Part shown: positions 24,557 to 33,160 of the stretch, in pieces
Position numbering within the stretch: position 1 is the stretch's first letter
Layout: every line of letters begins with the position of its first letter
IMG/VR virus record: IMGVR_UViG_3300021598_001198
Span: 92,673-156,672 of that record
Origin: a virus
Direction: 5' to 3' (one strand)
Length of the DNA: 64,000 bases
Translations under genes and position numbers: made by a program
Notes under the pieces: model-generated
Databases searched by the model: none
Told to the model about the DNA's origin: nothing
The model's input: the letters and a program-made list of their open reading frames with translations, nothing else

Positions 24557-25268
24557 AAAGTATATTGAAGATTTTAATTCGTTTTGGGAAAAGATAGATA
24601 GTCGAACTAACTTTTCTTTTGTTAGATATGCCGATGGTGAAGTGATGTTAATGAATAATTCACCGATAGAAAAGAATACACAAGCGTATCAAAACGATAA
24701 ATGGTTTTCGAGTGGGGGACAAACCAAATTAGGTGTGGATTTAAATGAATGTATAGGGTTGAACGACCCAAATTTTTATTTTGCAATATCCTCCAAAACT
24801 GATAGTATTAGAGACTATAATTTTTTATATGATAGAATACAAAATAAATCAAACATTACATTTGCTAACCTATGGATTAACGCAAATTACAAAGAAAATA
24901 TATCAAGAATAAGAAATATAAATCGAGATGTTGTTTTAATTTGTAATGAAAATTGTGATTTAAAAAACATACCATTTAGTGTATCAGAATTTGTACCGTT
25001 CCCTAATGATTGTGTAAACTATTGGGAAGAACATAGAGATTCGTTTTTAGAAAAAATATACAATGTTTCTTCAAAATATAAAGATACTTTATTTATCGTA
25101 TGTTGTGGACCAACATCTGCTGTTATCATAAAACATATGTTTACAAATAATAGTAATAACACTTATATTGATTTTGGTTCCGCATTAGATGTATTCATAC
25201 ATAATAAAATAACTAGACCATACATGTATGAAGGGTCACAATATCATAATCACATATCAAAATTTTAA
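24549..25268 (+). CDS. GT-D-fold-like glycosyltransferase, 239 aa
   Basis: The segment FSFVRYADGEVMLMNN (residues about 22-37) resembles the R-[FY]-G-D-G-E motif of GT-D (DUF1792-type) glycosyltransferases, with Ala in place of the first Gly. The motif near the end, YIDFGSALDVF, is the matching glycine-serine block. GT-D enzymes add a sugar to glycosylated Ser-rich adhesins, which is of interest here given the Thr/Pro-rich virion proteins. The first eight bases overlap the previous gene. Confidence 0.7.
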   Translation: MIEKYIEDFNSFWEKIDSRTNFSFVRYADGEVMLMNNSPIEKNTQAYQNDKWFSSGGQTKLGVDLNECIGLNDPNFYFAISSKTDSIRDYNFLYDRIQNKSNITFANLWINANYKENISRIRNINRDVVLICNENCDLKNIPFSVSEFVPFPNDCVNYWEEHRDSFLEKIYNVSSKYKDTLFIVCCGPTSAVIIKHMFTNNSNNTYIDFGSALDVFIHNKITRPYMYEGSQYHNHISKF

Positions 25269-25274
25269 TTCAGT

Positions 25275-25865
25275 ATGAATAATGATTTTTGTGTCATAGT
25301 ACAAGGACCTTCAGACTACGTTAAAGAATTAAAAAACGCTTGGACTGGTTATGATTTGATTTGGTCAACATGGCAAGGTGAAGAATCAAAATACGATACT
25401 AATGATGTTGTCTTATTCAACAGTATTCCACACGATAGGGGTGTACAAAATATAGCACTACAAAAAATATCAACTTTGAATGGAATAATGAAAGCCAAAG
25501 AAATAGGTTACAACAGAGTCCTTAAATGGAGAAGTGATTTACTACCATCTAATGCAAATAGATTAGTTTCCACATTTAAAAAAGAGTGTGTAAATTTTTT
25601 GACTTGGCATAATGAAGGAAAATATTTTGTTGATTATTTTGTGGAGGGTGAAATAGATACGGTGTTTGATATTTGGAATGTATCTACCATACACGATGAG
25701 TATTCGGAAAAAATAATCACGGAAAATATAATATCACTTAACTATAAAAATATAAACTTTATGGGTGGCGAATTAAGTAATGATAATGAAATTTTTTGGT
25801 TAAAACGAAATATTAATTTGTCCACATATAAAGACGCACCATGTTATAGTATGGTGGTGATTTAA
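25275..25865 (+). CDS. WavE-like glycosyltransferase-type protein, 196 aa
   Basis: It opens FCVIVQGPSDYVKEL, goes on with DLIWSTWQGEE and has RVLKWRSDLLPSN, a block like the K-x-R-x-D motif of WavE/LPS-synthesis-type glycosyltransferases. That family adds sugars in LPS core or capsule synthesis. The protein is rather short, so it may be a minimal form. There is a six-base gap before it. Confidence 0.65.
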   Translation: MNNDFCVIVQGPSDYVKELKNAWTGYDLIWSTWQGEESKYDTNDVVLFNSIPHDRGVQNIALQKISTLNGIMKAKEIGYNRVLKWRSDLLPSNANRLVSTFKKECVNFLTWHNEGKYFVDYFVEGEIDTVFDIWNVSTIHDEYSEKIITENIISLNYKNINFMGGELSNDNEIFWLKRNINLSTYKDAPCYSMVVI

Positions 25866-25876
25866 AAATTATAAAA

Positions 25877-26611
25877 ATGATAGATAATTCAAAATTTATT
25901 GACGACGCATTTACTCAAGATGAATTAAATAGGGGTGCCTTTACCGATTTGAATGGTAGATGTCCATTATGGACAACAAAAATGATTAATGTTATAAAAG
26001 ATAAAATTGACTTTAATGATGTCAACACAATATTAGATATTGGGTCAAGAGATGGTTGCCAAAGTTTAGAGTTAAATAGATGGTTTCCACATGCTAAAAT
26101 ATATGCGTTTGAACCAGTAAAAGAAAACTACGAATTTACAGTTAAGAACGTTGAGAAAATTAATAACATAAAAGTTTACCAATACGCAATAAACAATTAC
26201 AACGGTAAAACTAAATTTTACGAAGTTTATAATGGAAATGTGGGTGCCAGTTCTTTATTACAGACAACAAACCACTGGCGTTCATCTCAGTGGGCCCAAA
26301 AGGAAACTGAGGTTGACTGTATTGTTCTTAGTGATTGGTTAAAAGAAAATGATATTAAAAGTGTTGATTTGATTTGGATGGATGTTCAAGGTGCAGAAAA
26401 TATCGTATTAGACTCTCTAAAAGAATATTTAAATGATGTAAAAATAATAACCACCGAAGTAGGGTTACAGGAATTATATCGTGGTTCTACAAGTAAATCT
26501 GAACTAGATGAAAAACTAAATAGGTTTATACCAATAGACGAGTCGCCAGAATCTTCAAACACAGAAATGGATGTGGTTTATATCAACAAAAATTTAACAC
26601 CTTATGGATAA
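25877..26611 (+). CDS. FkbM-family methyltransferase, 244 aa
   Basis: AdoMet-binding motif I is LDIGSRDGCQSLEL, followed by IYAFEPVKENYEF (motif II) and DLIWMDVQGAENIVL, the D-V-Q-G-x-E block typical of FkbM methyltransferases. These enzymes O-methylate sugars or small molecules. In this cluster it probably methylates a hydroxyl of the glycan. It overlaps the next gene by eight bases. A second FkbM gene lies at 29501. Confidence 0.88.
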   Translation: MIDNSKFIDDAFTQDELNRGAFTDLNGRCPLWTTKMINVIKDKIDFNDVNTILDIGSRDGCQSLELNRWFPHAKIYAFEPVKENYEFTVKNVEKINNIKVYQYAINNYNGKTKFYEVYNGNVGASSLLQTTNHWRSSQWAQKETEVDCIVLSDWLKENDIKSVDLIWMDVQGAENIVLDSLKEYLNDVKIITTEVGLQELYRGSTSKSELDEKLNRFIPIDESPESSNTEMDVVYINKNLTPYG

Positions 26612-27305
26612 TAAAATTTGTTACGTTACTTATACAAATTCAAAATGTTCAGATATTTTGGATATGTTCTTGTTAGAACAAAAAAAGTACACAAACTTAC
26701 CGATGTATTTTATTACAGATGTAATGATACCCGAGCAAATTTGTTTTTTATATGAAAATCAAGAACCTTATTATGAATCATGGTTAAAGTGTTTATCTTC
26801 AATACCATATGACTATTTTATATACTTACAAGAAGACTTTATTCTTTATAACAATGTCAGTCATGATAAAATTTTTAATTACCTCGATTTTTTACATGAT
26901 AACCAAGAATATTCGTTCATTAGATTGTTAAAATCGGGGTCTGTTAAAGATAAAAAAATTTATGAGACCTTATATGAAATAGAATCCGACAATAAAGATA
27001 TATTTTCTATGCAACCAACTATTTGGAAAAAAGATGATTACATTAAAATCATGAAAGGTACCAAAAATAATATGTGGTTAGAGAATGAAACATATAGAAA
27101 TTTTATGATAGAAAACAACATCAAAGGTTTATATCATTACGATGGTGAAAACAAAAGGGGGTTGAATCATTTTGATAGTTCTGTTTATCCATATATAGCA
27201 ACGGCTTTAGTTAGAGGTAAATGGAATTTATCTGAATACCCTAATGAACTCTCTCCATTAATAAATGAATATGAAATAAACGTAAATGTTCGGGGGATAC
27301 ATTAA
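26604..27305 (+). CDS. Putative glycosyltransferase, GT-A-like, 233 aa
   Basis: The motif YDYFIYLQEDFILYN (residues about 73-87) is the acidic strand-end motif of GT-A transferases, and FSMQPTIWKKDDY is like the acceptor-binding segment seen in WbqC/capsule transferases. The remaining sequence is charged and soluble. It lies in the middle of the glycan operon, which strengthens the call. Confidence 0.7.
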   Translation: MDNKICYVTYTNSKCSDILDMFLLEQKKYTNLPMYFITDVMIPEQICFLYENQEPYYESWLKCLSSIPYDYFIYLQEDFILYNNVSHDKIFNYLDFLHDNQEYSFIRLLKSGSVKDKKIYETLYEIESDNKDIFSMQPTIWKKDDYIKIMKGTKNNMWLENETYRNFMIENNIKGLYHYDGENKRGLNHFDSSVYPYIATALVRGKWNLSEYPNELSPLINEYEINVNVRGIH

Positions 27306-27307
27306 TA

Positions 27308-27982
27308 ATGAAAATTGTTCTATCTTTTTACACCAACAATAAATTTAGTAACACCGTTCAAAAATTAATCGGATATTATAATTCACGTGGTTTCAATGAT
27401 ATCCGAGGATTTAAATCTGAAGATGTTAAGAAAGGTATTTTTTATGAAAACCATAAAGAAATATTAGATTGTGAAACGGGTGATGGATTTTGGTTGTGGA
27501 AACCAAAAATTATTTTAGATATTTTGAATGAATTAGAAGATGGGGATGCATTAATTTATACCGATGCCGGTGATTTAGTTGATGTTGATTATAATACGAT
27601 TGCAAATTATTTGAAAGATAATGATTATTATTTTACAAATTGGAATGGAAATCGTTGGCCTCAAAAAATATGTACAAAAAGAGACTGTTTTATCTTGATG
27701 GATTGTGATGAAGAAAAGTTTCATGAAACACCACAGATGGAAGCAGGATTTATCATCATTAAAAAAACCAAACAAATGATGGAATTTGTTCACGATTATT
27801 TTAAGTATTGTAGTATTAAACAGATAGTTGACAATGAACCAAATCAAATTGGTGAGAATTTTCCAAATTGGCAATTCCATAGAAATGACCAAAGTATATT
27901 AACTAACTTGGTTGTGAAACATAATTTAAAATTTGATTATTGTCTCGATTATAGAATAAAATACAACGTATATATACCATGA
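27308..27982 (+). CDS. Putative glycosyltransferase of the GWLWKPKII type, 224 aa
   Basis: The segment DGFWLWKPKIILDIL and the following GDALIYTDAGDLV are like a family of bacterial/phage capsule glycosyltransferases, in which DAGD is the metal-binding acidic motif. FHETPQMEAGFIIIKKT later fits the same family. The gene overlaps the next by four bases. Confidence 0.7.
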   Translation: MKIVLSFYTNNKFSNTVQKLIGYYNSRGFNDIRGFKSEDVKKGIFYENHKEILDCETGDGFWLWKPKIILDILNELEDGDALIYTDAGDLVDVDYNTIANYLKDNDYYFTNWNGNRWPQKICTKRDCFILMDCDEEKFHETPQMEAGFIIIKKTKQMMEFVHDYFKYCSIKQIVDNEPNQIGENFPNWQFHRNDQSILTNLVVKHNLKFDYCLDYRIKYNVYIP

Positions 27983-28740
27983 AATTTATTGCATTAAATT
28001 ATAATTATGACTTAAATAAAATGTCCCAAATCGGTCGGAAATGGGCGTTTGATGTCTACAAAAATAAAGAGTTTATATCTGATTATTCATCAGCATCTTA
28101 TGCTTCATTTATTGATAAGAATAGAAAAAGTATTTTACATCTTTATACTGATGATGTTGAGGGTATGAAAGAAAAAATGAACAAGTATAACATTGACCAA
28201 GACAGAATTATTTATATTGATTACACGGAACAACTTACCAAATACAATGAAAGTCTTAATTATAGTTTTACAGTTTTAAATGATTTTATTAATTATGCAA
28301 AATCAGAAACTGAGTACACTGTAAAAATCGATAATGATTTATTTTTTCATTCGGAATTACCACAAATTGATGATAATTCTATTATGGTTTGGAAGTATGA
28401 AAGAATCGTTAGGAATGGTGACCCGAGATGGGGTGAAATAAAAATATGTAAACAGGTTACAAATGATTTAGATTTTAAAATTTATAATTTAGGTATTTTT
28501 GGGTTGCCCGCGGATTACAATATTCACCAAGCAAAAAAAATTATGGAAGATATGATATCGGTAGACATTTCAGATGTGACTGATACAGACTCGAAGATTT
28601 ATCATTGTTGTGAGCAAACGGCAAATAATTGGATTTTTCACAAAGAAAATTATAACGTGATTGAAACGTATAATTATGTTGACCACCTGTTTGATAGAAA
28701 AGGTGATTGTATAGAATTATCAAAATATCTTTTAAAATGA
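27979..28740 (+). CDS. Putative glycosyltransferase, GT-A-like, 253 aa
   Basis: The pattern TEYTVKIDNDLFFHSELP contains an acidic D-N-D after a hydrophobic strand, as in GT-A enzymes, and the C-terminus is rich in His/Asn. No other family signature is clear, so the call rests on that motif and on the operon. It is coupled to the neighbours by ATGA overlaps. Confidence 0.6.
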   Translation: MKFIALNYNYDLNKMSQIGRKWAFDVYKNKEFISDYSSASYASFIDKNRKSILHLYTDDVEGMKEKMNKYNIDQDRIIYIDYTEQLTKYNESLNYSFTVLNDFINYAKSETEYTVKIDNDLFFHSELPQIDDNSIMVWKYERIVRNGDPRWGEIKICKQVTNDLDFKIYNLGIFGLPADYNIHQAKKIMEDMISVDISDVTDTDSKIYHCCEQTANNWIFHKENYNVIETYNYVDHLFDRKGDCIELSKYLLK

Positions 28741-29504
28741 AAACATCAGTAGTATTGACAATTCACAACAAGGAATTCTTAATGAACCAAGTGGTGAGTA
28801 ACTTGGTAAATAATTTATCAGAACTGAATGACCAGATTGTAATAGTTTTTGATGGTTGTACAGATAATAGTGAAGGTATTGTTCGTGACAATTTAAAGAG
28901 AGTTAGTAATAAAAAAATTGATTACCTGTATGCCGACAATGTTTTTGAAACCAAAGCAAATAATATTGGTCTAAAGTCTGTTATAAATGATTATGTGGTC
29001 TTAATCCAAGATGATATGGTTGTCACAGAAAAAGATTTTGATAAGAGGATGTTGGAACCGTTCATAAAATATAGTGATGTGTTCGCTGTAACATCTTTTG
29101 TTGCTCACAATAACATCTATAATGAACAAACAAAACAAATAAATTACATCGATATTGCACATAAAGATAACTCATCAAGAGATATTTTTTATGCTAGAGA
29201 ATATGGTAACAGAGGTCCACTAATGTACAACTATAATGACGTGGTCAAATTAAATTTTTTAGACGAATATTTTTCACCCCAAAATTATGATGATATGGAT
29301 ATGTCCATGAGAGCATTCAAAGAACTCGGAAAAGTGTCAGGTTTATATACGATAGATTATATTTCCGAACCTGGATGGGGGACCACTAGACAAAAAAATC
29401 AATCATTACATAATAATTTAGTTTACGTAAACGCAGCAAAAATACTTGAAAAACACAGGGATTTATTGTATAATAAAGACAAATATAAAGAGGATAGAGA
29501 ATGA
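28737..29504 (+). CDS. Glycosyltransferase, family 2, 255 aa
   Basis: The start MKTSVVLTIHNKEFLMNQVV is a classical family-2 beginning, with IVIVFDGCTDNSEGI (first acidic motif) and YVVLIQDDMVV (D-D before the metal). The protein also has YDDMDMSMRAFKELG, the ED-like catalytic block. The start at 28737 overlaps the upstream stop by four bases; an upstream in-frame ATG at 28707 is inside the previous gene and unlikely. Confidence 0.9.
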   Translation: MKTSVVLTIHNKEFLMNQVVSNLVNNLSELNDQIVIVFDGCTDNSEGIVRDNLKRVSNKKIDYLYADNVFETKANNIGLKSVINDYVVLIQDDMVVTEKDFDKRMLEPFIKYSDVFAVTSFVAHNNIYNEQTKQINYIDIAHKDNSSRDIFYAREYGNRGPLMYNYNDVVKLNFLDEYFSPQNYDDMDMSMRAFKELGKVSGLYTIDYISEPGWGTTRQKNQSLHNNLVYVNAAKILEKHRDLLYNKDKYKEDRE

Positions 29505-30118
29505 ATAATATAGAGCTAAAGACATTTATGATTAATCATAATGTTAATATCCATGGTGTGATTCACGTTGGTGCACATTTTGGTCAAGAAGATGAAGTTT
29601 ATAAGGAATTGGGTATTTCAAACAGAATATACTTTGAACCTCTATCGTCTAATTTTGAGACCTTAAAAGAAAAAATAGATGATGACGCAATTTTAGTTAA
29701 ACTGGCGTTAGGTAATGAAAAGAGAAAAGTTTCTATGTTTGTAGAATCCTTTAATAAAGGTATGTCATCCTCAATATTAGAACCGAAATTACATTCTGTT
29801 CAATTTCCTCATATCGTTTTTGATTCTGTAGAAGAAGTTGAAATGGATAGATTGGATGATTTAAATTACGATTTTTCAAAATACAACATGATGAATATCG
29901 ATGTTCAAGGTTTTGAATTAGAGGTTCTCAAAGGTTCCGTGAATACATTAATCAACATTGACTACGTTATTGTAGAAATAAACAGAGCCGAATTATATAA
30001 AGGTTGTCCACACTTTGATGAAATAAACAATTGGATGACACATCATGGGTTTACCTGTGTTGAACAATTTTGGTGGGGTAATAATTTTGGTGAGGGATTT
30101 TTTAAAAAAATAAAATGA
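29501..30118 (+). CDS. FkbM-family methyltransferase, 205 aa
   Basis: IHGVIHVGAHFGQEDEVY is AdoMet motif I, IYFEPLSSNFETL is motif II and MMNIDVQGFELEVLKGS is the FkbM D-V-Q-G-x-E block. It is a second, shorter member of the family than the gene at 25877 and diverged from it. The substrate is probably a sugar hydroxyl. Overlaps on both sides are four bases. Confidence 0.88.
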   Translation: MNNIELKTFMINHNVNIHGVIHVGAHFGQEDEVYKELGISNRIYFEPLSSNFETLKEKIDDDAILVKLALGNEKRKVSMFVESFNKGMSSSILEPKLHSVQFPHIVFDSVEEVEMDRLDDLNYDFSKYNMMNIDVQGFELEVLKGSVNTLINIDYVIVEINRAELYKGCPHFDEINNWMTHHGFTCVEQFWWGNNFGEGFFKKIK

Positions 30119-31176
30119 AACGAGTATTAGTATTGGGTGGTGGCGGATTTATTGGTGGTCACCTAGCAAAAAGATTAAAAAATGAAGGAAACTACGTAAG
30201 AGTAGTTGATATAAAAAGACACGAATATTTTGATGAGAAAGACTTTTGTGACGAATTCTTAATATATGACCTTACGGACCCAAAAAACGTATCATCAGTA
30301 ATGAGATTAGAAGAATTAAATGGTACGATATTACCGTTTAATTATTACAAACAACCATATTCAACTGAGGTCCCATTTGATGAGGTTTATCAATTAGCTG
30401 CCGATATGGGTGGTGCTGGTTACATCTTCACTGGTGAAAATGACGCGAATGTTATGCACAATTCTGCAATGATAAATTTAAATGTTGTAAATGAATCAGT
30501 GAAGACAAAAGTTAAGAAGATTTTTTATTCATCATCGGCATGTATGTATCCTGAACACAATCAATTAGACCCTAACAACCCAAATTGTGAAGAATCATCA
30601 GCATATCCCGCGAATCCTGATTCAGAATATGGTTGGGAAAAACTTTTTTCGGAAAGGTTGTACTTGGCTTTTCACAGAAATCACGGTTTGGATGTTCGAA
30701 TTGCTAGATTTCATAACATATTTGGTCCATATGGTACGTGGAAAGGTGGTAAAGAAAAAGCACCAGCAGCTATGTGTAGAAAAGTTGCCGAAATGTTAGA
30801 CGGTGGAGAAATTGAAGTTTGGGGTGATGGTCAACAGACTCGTTCATTCTTATATGTGGATGAATGTGTTGAAGCGGTTTTAAGACTAATGAGACAAGAC
30901 TCTTTTTTGGGTCCTGTAAACATTGGTTCTGAAGAGAAAGTAACAATTAATGATTTGGCTCAAATGGCTATAGATATTTCAGGTAAAGAAATTTATATCA
31001 GAAATATTGGTGGGGAAGAATTTAAACAGAAGTATGGATATAAATGTCCTGTTGGTGTGAGGGGAAGAAATTCAGACAATAAATTATACCACGAAAAAAT
31101 AGGTTGGGTTGTTAGTGAACCTCTGTTCTATGGAATGGAAAAAACCTATAAATGGATTAATAGTTTAGTTAAATAA
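30115..31176 (+). CDS. GDP-mannose 3,5-epimerase-like NAD-dependent epimerase, 353 aa
   Basis: It starts with an NAD-binding GGGGFIGGHLAK loop (residues about 8-19), then QLAADMGGAGYI, SSSACMYPEH, SEYGWEKL (Y-x-x-x-K catalytic pair), RFHNIFGPYGTWKGGKEKAPAA and WGDGQQTRSFLYVDE. The DMGG, ACMYP and FGPYGTWKGGKEKAPAA blocks are the hallmark of GDP-mannose 3,5-epimerase, which makes GDP-L-galactose/L-gulose from GDP-mannose. This is the last gene of the glycan island. A C6-modified or L-sugar in the glycan would follow if it is active. Confidence 0.85.
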   Translation: MKRVLVLGGGGFIGGHLAKRLKNEGNYVRVVDIKRHEYFDEKDFCDEFLIYDLTDPKNVSSVMRLEELNGTILPFNYYKQPYSTEVPFDEVYQLAADMGGAGYIFTGENDANVMHNSAMINLNVVNESVKTKVKKIFYSSSACMYPEHNQLDPNNPNCEESSAYPANPDSEYGWEKLFSERLYLAFHRNHGLDVRIARFHNIFGPYGTWKGGKEKAPAAMCRKVAEMLDGGEIEVWGDGQQTRSFLYVDECVEAVLRLMRQDSFLGPVNIGSEEKVTINDLAQMAIDISGKEIYIRNIGGEEFKQKYGYKCPVGVRGRNSDNKLYHEKIGWVVSEPLFYGMEKTYKWINSLVK

Positions 31177-31178
31177 AA

Positions 31179-31208
31179 AAGGGGGTTATTGACCCCCTTC
31201 TTTTTTTT
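31179..31208. terminator. Bidirectional terminator between convergent operons
   Basis: An 8-base stem (AAGGGGGT at 31179-31186, ACCCCCTT at 31192-31199) with a five-base loop. T runs follow on both strands, so it can end the glycan island from the left and the redox operon from the right. It overlaps the last codons of the 31186 gene. Confidence 0.9.
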
Positions 31209-31479
31209 CAATGTATTTTAATATAATTGCTAACGCCTCGTCGTCCCCATTAAAATCTTTTTCGGGACAAAAAAAGGGTCCTTTACCAGTGTCGTCTTTT
31301 TTAATGTAAAAGGCGGGTAAATATTCATTACCCGTTTGTTCAATTACTTTATTCCAAATCTCTTTATTCTTACCAACTTCAACTTCTCGGTAAGGTAATG
31401 ATTCTTTTTGGAGTCTCTCTTTTAATCTTTTACAACCTCCACAACCCTCAAGTGTAAATAGAAGTAATTCATTCGCCAT
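31186..31479 (-). CDS. Glutaredoxin-like protein, 97 aa
   Basis: A thioredoxin-fold protein with LFTLEGCGGCKRLKERL near the N-terminus (CGGC active site) and EYLPAFYIKK, the cis-Pro block. The active site is not the CPYC of classical glutaredoxins, so it may be a glutaredoxin-like or thiol-reducing protein for a phage enzyme. It follows a thioredoxin gene two bases away. No signal peptide; cytoplasmic. Confidence 0.8.
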   Translation of the reverse strand: MANELLLFTLEGCGGCKRLKERLQKESLPYREVEVGKNKEIWNKVIEQTGNEYLPAFYIKKDDTGKGPFFCPEKDFNGDDEALAIILKYIEKKEGGQ

Positions 31480-31480
31480 A

Positions 31481-31786
31481 TTATAAAGTGTTTAATATTT
31501 CTTTGTAAAAAGAATCGGGTCTAACACCTGATGTTCTTGATACTTCGTTATTACCATTAAATATCATTACCGTTGGTACTGAACGTACCCCATATTCTTG
31601 AGAACCTGACATTTCAGAATCAACATTAACCTTGACGAATTTAACATCAGGGTATTCGTGTTGTAGTAAATCTAATTTTGGTAATAACATTTTACATGGT
31701 CCACACCATTCAGCGTAAAAGTCGGCAAGAACTTTCTCACCGTTTTGTTTCATTTCATTTAGTTTTTCAACTGTTACTAATTCCAT
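31481..31786 (-). CDS. Thioredoxin, 101 aa
   Basis: The WCGPCKM active-site motif lies near residue 27 with LADFYAEWCGPC before it; VRSVPTVMIFNG gives the cis-Pro loop. Length is normal for thioredoxin. Such proteins keep ribonucleotide reductase reduced or act as processivity factors (as in T7). Its partner is not in this window. Confidence 0.93.
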   Translation of the reverse strand: MELVTVEKLNEMKQNGEKVLADFYAEWCGPCKMLLPKLDLLQHEYPDVKFVKVNVDSEMSGSQEYGVRSVPTVMIFNGNNEVSRTSGVRPDSFYKEILNTL

Positions 31787-31798
31787 TTTTCTTTAATT

Positions 31799-32866
31799 TT
31801 AAAATCCTATTTGTTTTTTATTTTCAACTCGAACCACGTCTTCATCGATATTATAAATATCCGCAAGTGTAGTTGGTTTATCAACTGTTTTTTTCTTACC
31901 TAAGTGTTTTAATAATTTGTTAGATTCTTCAACACTTAGAGGTTCAAATTTATGTTCACAAATTAATCTACCCTTTCTCAGTAGGGCTTGGTCAATTTTT
32001 TCTTTTTTCATATTGAAGGTAGCAACGATTTGAATATTCAAACAATCCCCAAGAATACCATCTGTTATGTTTAATATATTAGAAACACCAACAGAAGAAC
32101 CGTTTAATTCTCTATCTGAAATTACTTTCTCGGCATCTTCAATAATCAGAATAGAGTTTTTATGTTCCATCAAGAATGGAATAATTGAGGGTTCTGAAAG
32201 AGATTCGGCCATAGATGGTGGAATAAATAGTATCTCTTTATCGACAATCAATCTTGTAAGGTACTTTATATACGAAGTTTTGCCCGTGCCGGGGTCTCCA
32301 TGAAATAACACAATACCTTTATCATTTTTCTTGTTCAGTCGAGTGACAATAGTATCGTGTAGTTTTACAAACTTATCACCGTAATTTAATTTTATGTCAA
32401 CATCAGGTACATTTAATTCATATTCCTCGGTGTCCATATGACCATGTTCAGATTTTACTAAACTAATACCACTCTTTTTTAATTCAAACTCAAATCCTGA
32501 TATTTTTTTCAAATCAAAATTTGTATCAAATATACCATGAGATAATGTGTAATAAAATTCTAACTCAAATAATAATTCTTCTTTTTCATATTTTGATTTT
32601 AATAATATTGCAGTTTTATTATTATCATTAAGAAGAAAAATTTCTGTATTTGGTTTATGTACTCTTCTTTTAGAGGTTGAATTTAATTCACATATAGGTC
32701 TATATCCATCTGATATGAAATAATCCATTACATCTGATGTATACACCTTCTCCGTCTTATAAACAGATGGTATTTCATCAAAGGTGTGAAGATACAATTG
32801 ATTCGTTGGTACGTCGGTACCATACGATGTTTCATAAATAAAATATTGGTCTGGTGTTTTTCTCAT
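31799..32866 (-). CDS. AAA+ ATPase, 355 aa
   Basis: Walker A is HGDPGTGKTSYIKYL (near residue 190) and Walker B is SILIIEDAEKV, followed by a sensor-1 block (VATFNMKKEKIDQAL) and a sensor-2-like RKGRL. The N-terminal 170 residues are a separate domain of no clear family. This layout, resembling BCS1/Vps4-type AAA proteins, is common in large phages; the substrate is unknown. Confidence 0.85.
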   Translation of the reverse strand: MRKTPDQYFIYETSYGTDVPTNQLYLHTFDEIPSVYKTEKVYTSDVMDYFISDGYRPICELNSTSKRRVHKPNTEIFLLNDNNKTAILLKSKYEKEELLFELEFYYTLSHGIFDTNFDLKKISGFEFELKKSGISLVKSEHGHMDTEEYELNVPDVDIKLNYGDKFVKLHDTIVTRLNKKNDKGIVLFHGDPGTGKTSYIKYLTRLIVDKEILFIPPSMAESLSEPSIIPFLMEHKNSILIIEDAEKVISDRELNGSSVGVSNILNITDGILGDCLNIQIVATFNMKKEKIDQALLRKGRLICEHKFEPLSVEESNKLLKHLGKKKTVDKPTTLADIYNIDEDVVRVENKKQIGF

Positions 32867-32867
32867 T

Positions 32868-33158
32868 CTATTTGTAATAAAATTTTAAATCCGTTGATTC
32901 ATAAAAGTAAATTCCATTAAATTCACTATCTTCTACTTTTTTAAAAATCATCAAAGATACTCTTAGAAATTCAAGTTGTTCCTGTGTTAATTGAGGTTCA
33001 CCTGTTTTTCTAAAATTATTTTCAGCGACTTTTAAAATACTATTATAAAACTCATCTTCGTTCAAGTTTGATAAAAAATATTTTCTCGCTTCCTCATTAC
33101 TTTCAAAGTAATTTTTAATTGTTTGCAAATATATCAAACTTTCAGGAGAAAAATCCAT
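32868..33158 (-). CDS. Hypothetical protein, 96 aa
   Basis: A mostly helical, acidic protein (SPESLIYLQTIKNYFESNEEARKYF at the start), no membrane segment and no motif I recognise. It lies between the AAA+ ATPase (one base) and the Dam-like gene (two bases), so is operonic. Function unknown. Confidence 0.6.
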   Translation of the reverse strand: MDFSPESLIYLQTIKNYFESNEEARKYFLSNLNEDEFYNSILKVAENNFRKTGEPQLTQEQLEFLRVSLMIFKKVEDSEFNGIYFYESTDLKFYYK

Positions 33159-33160
33159 TT

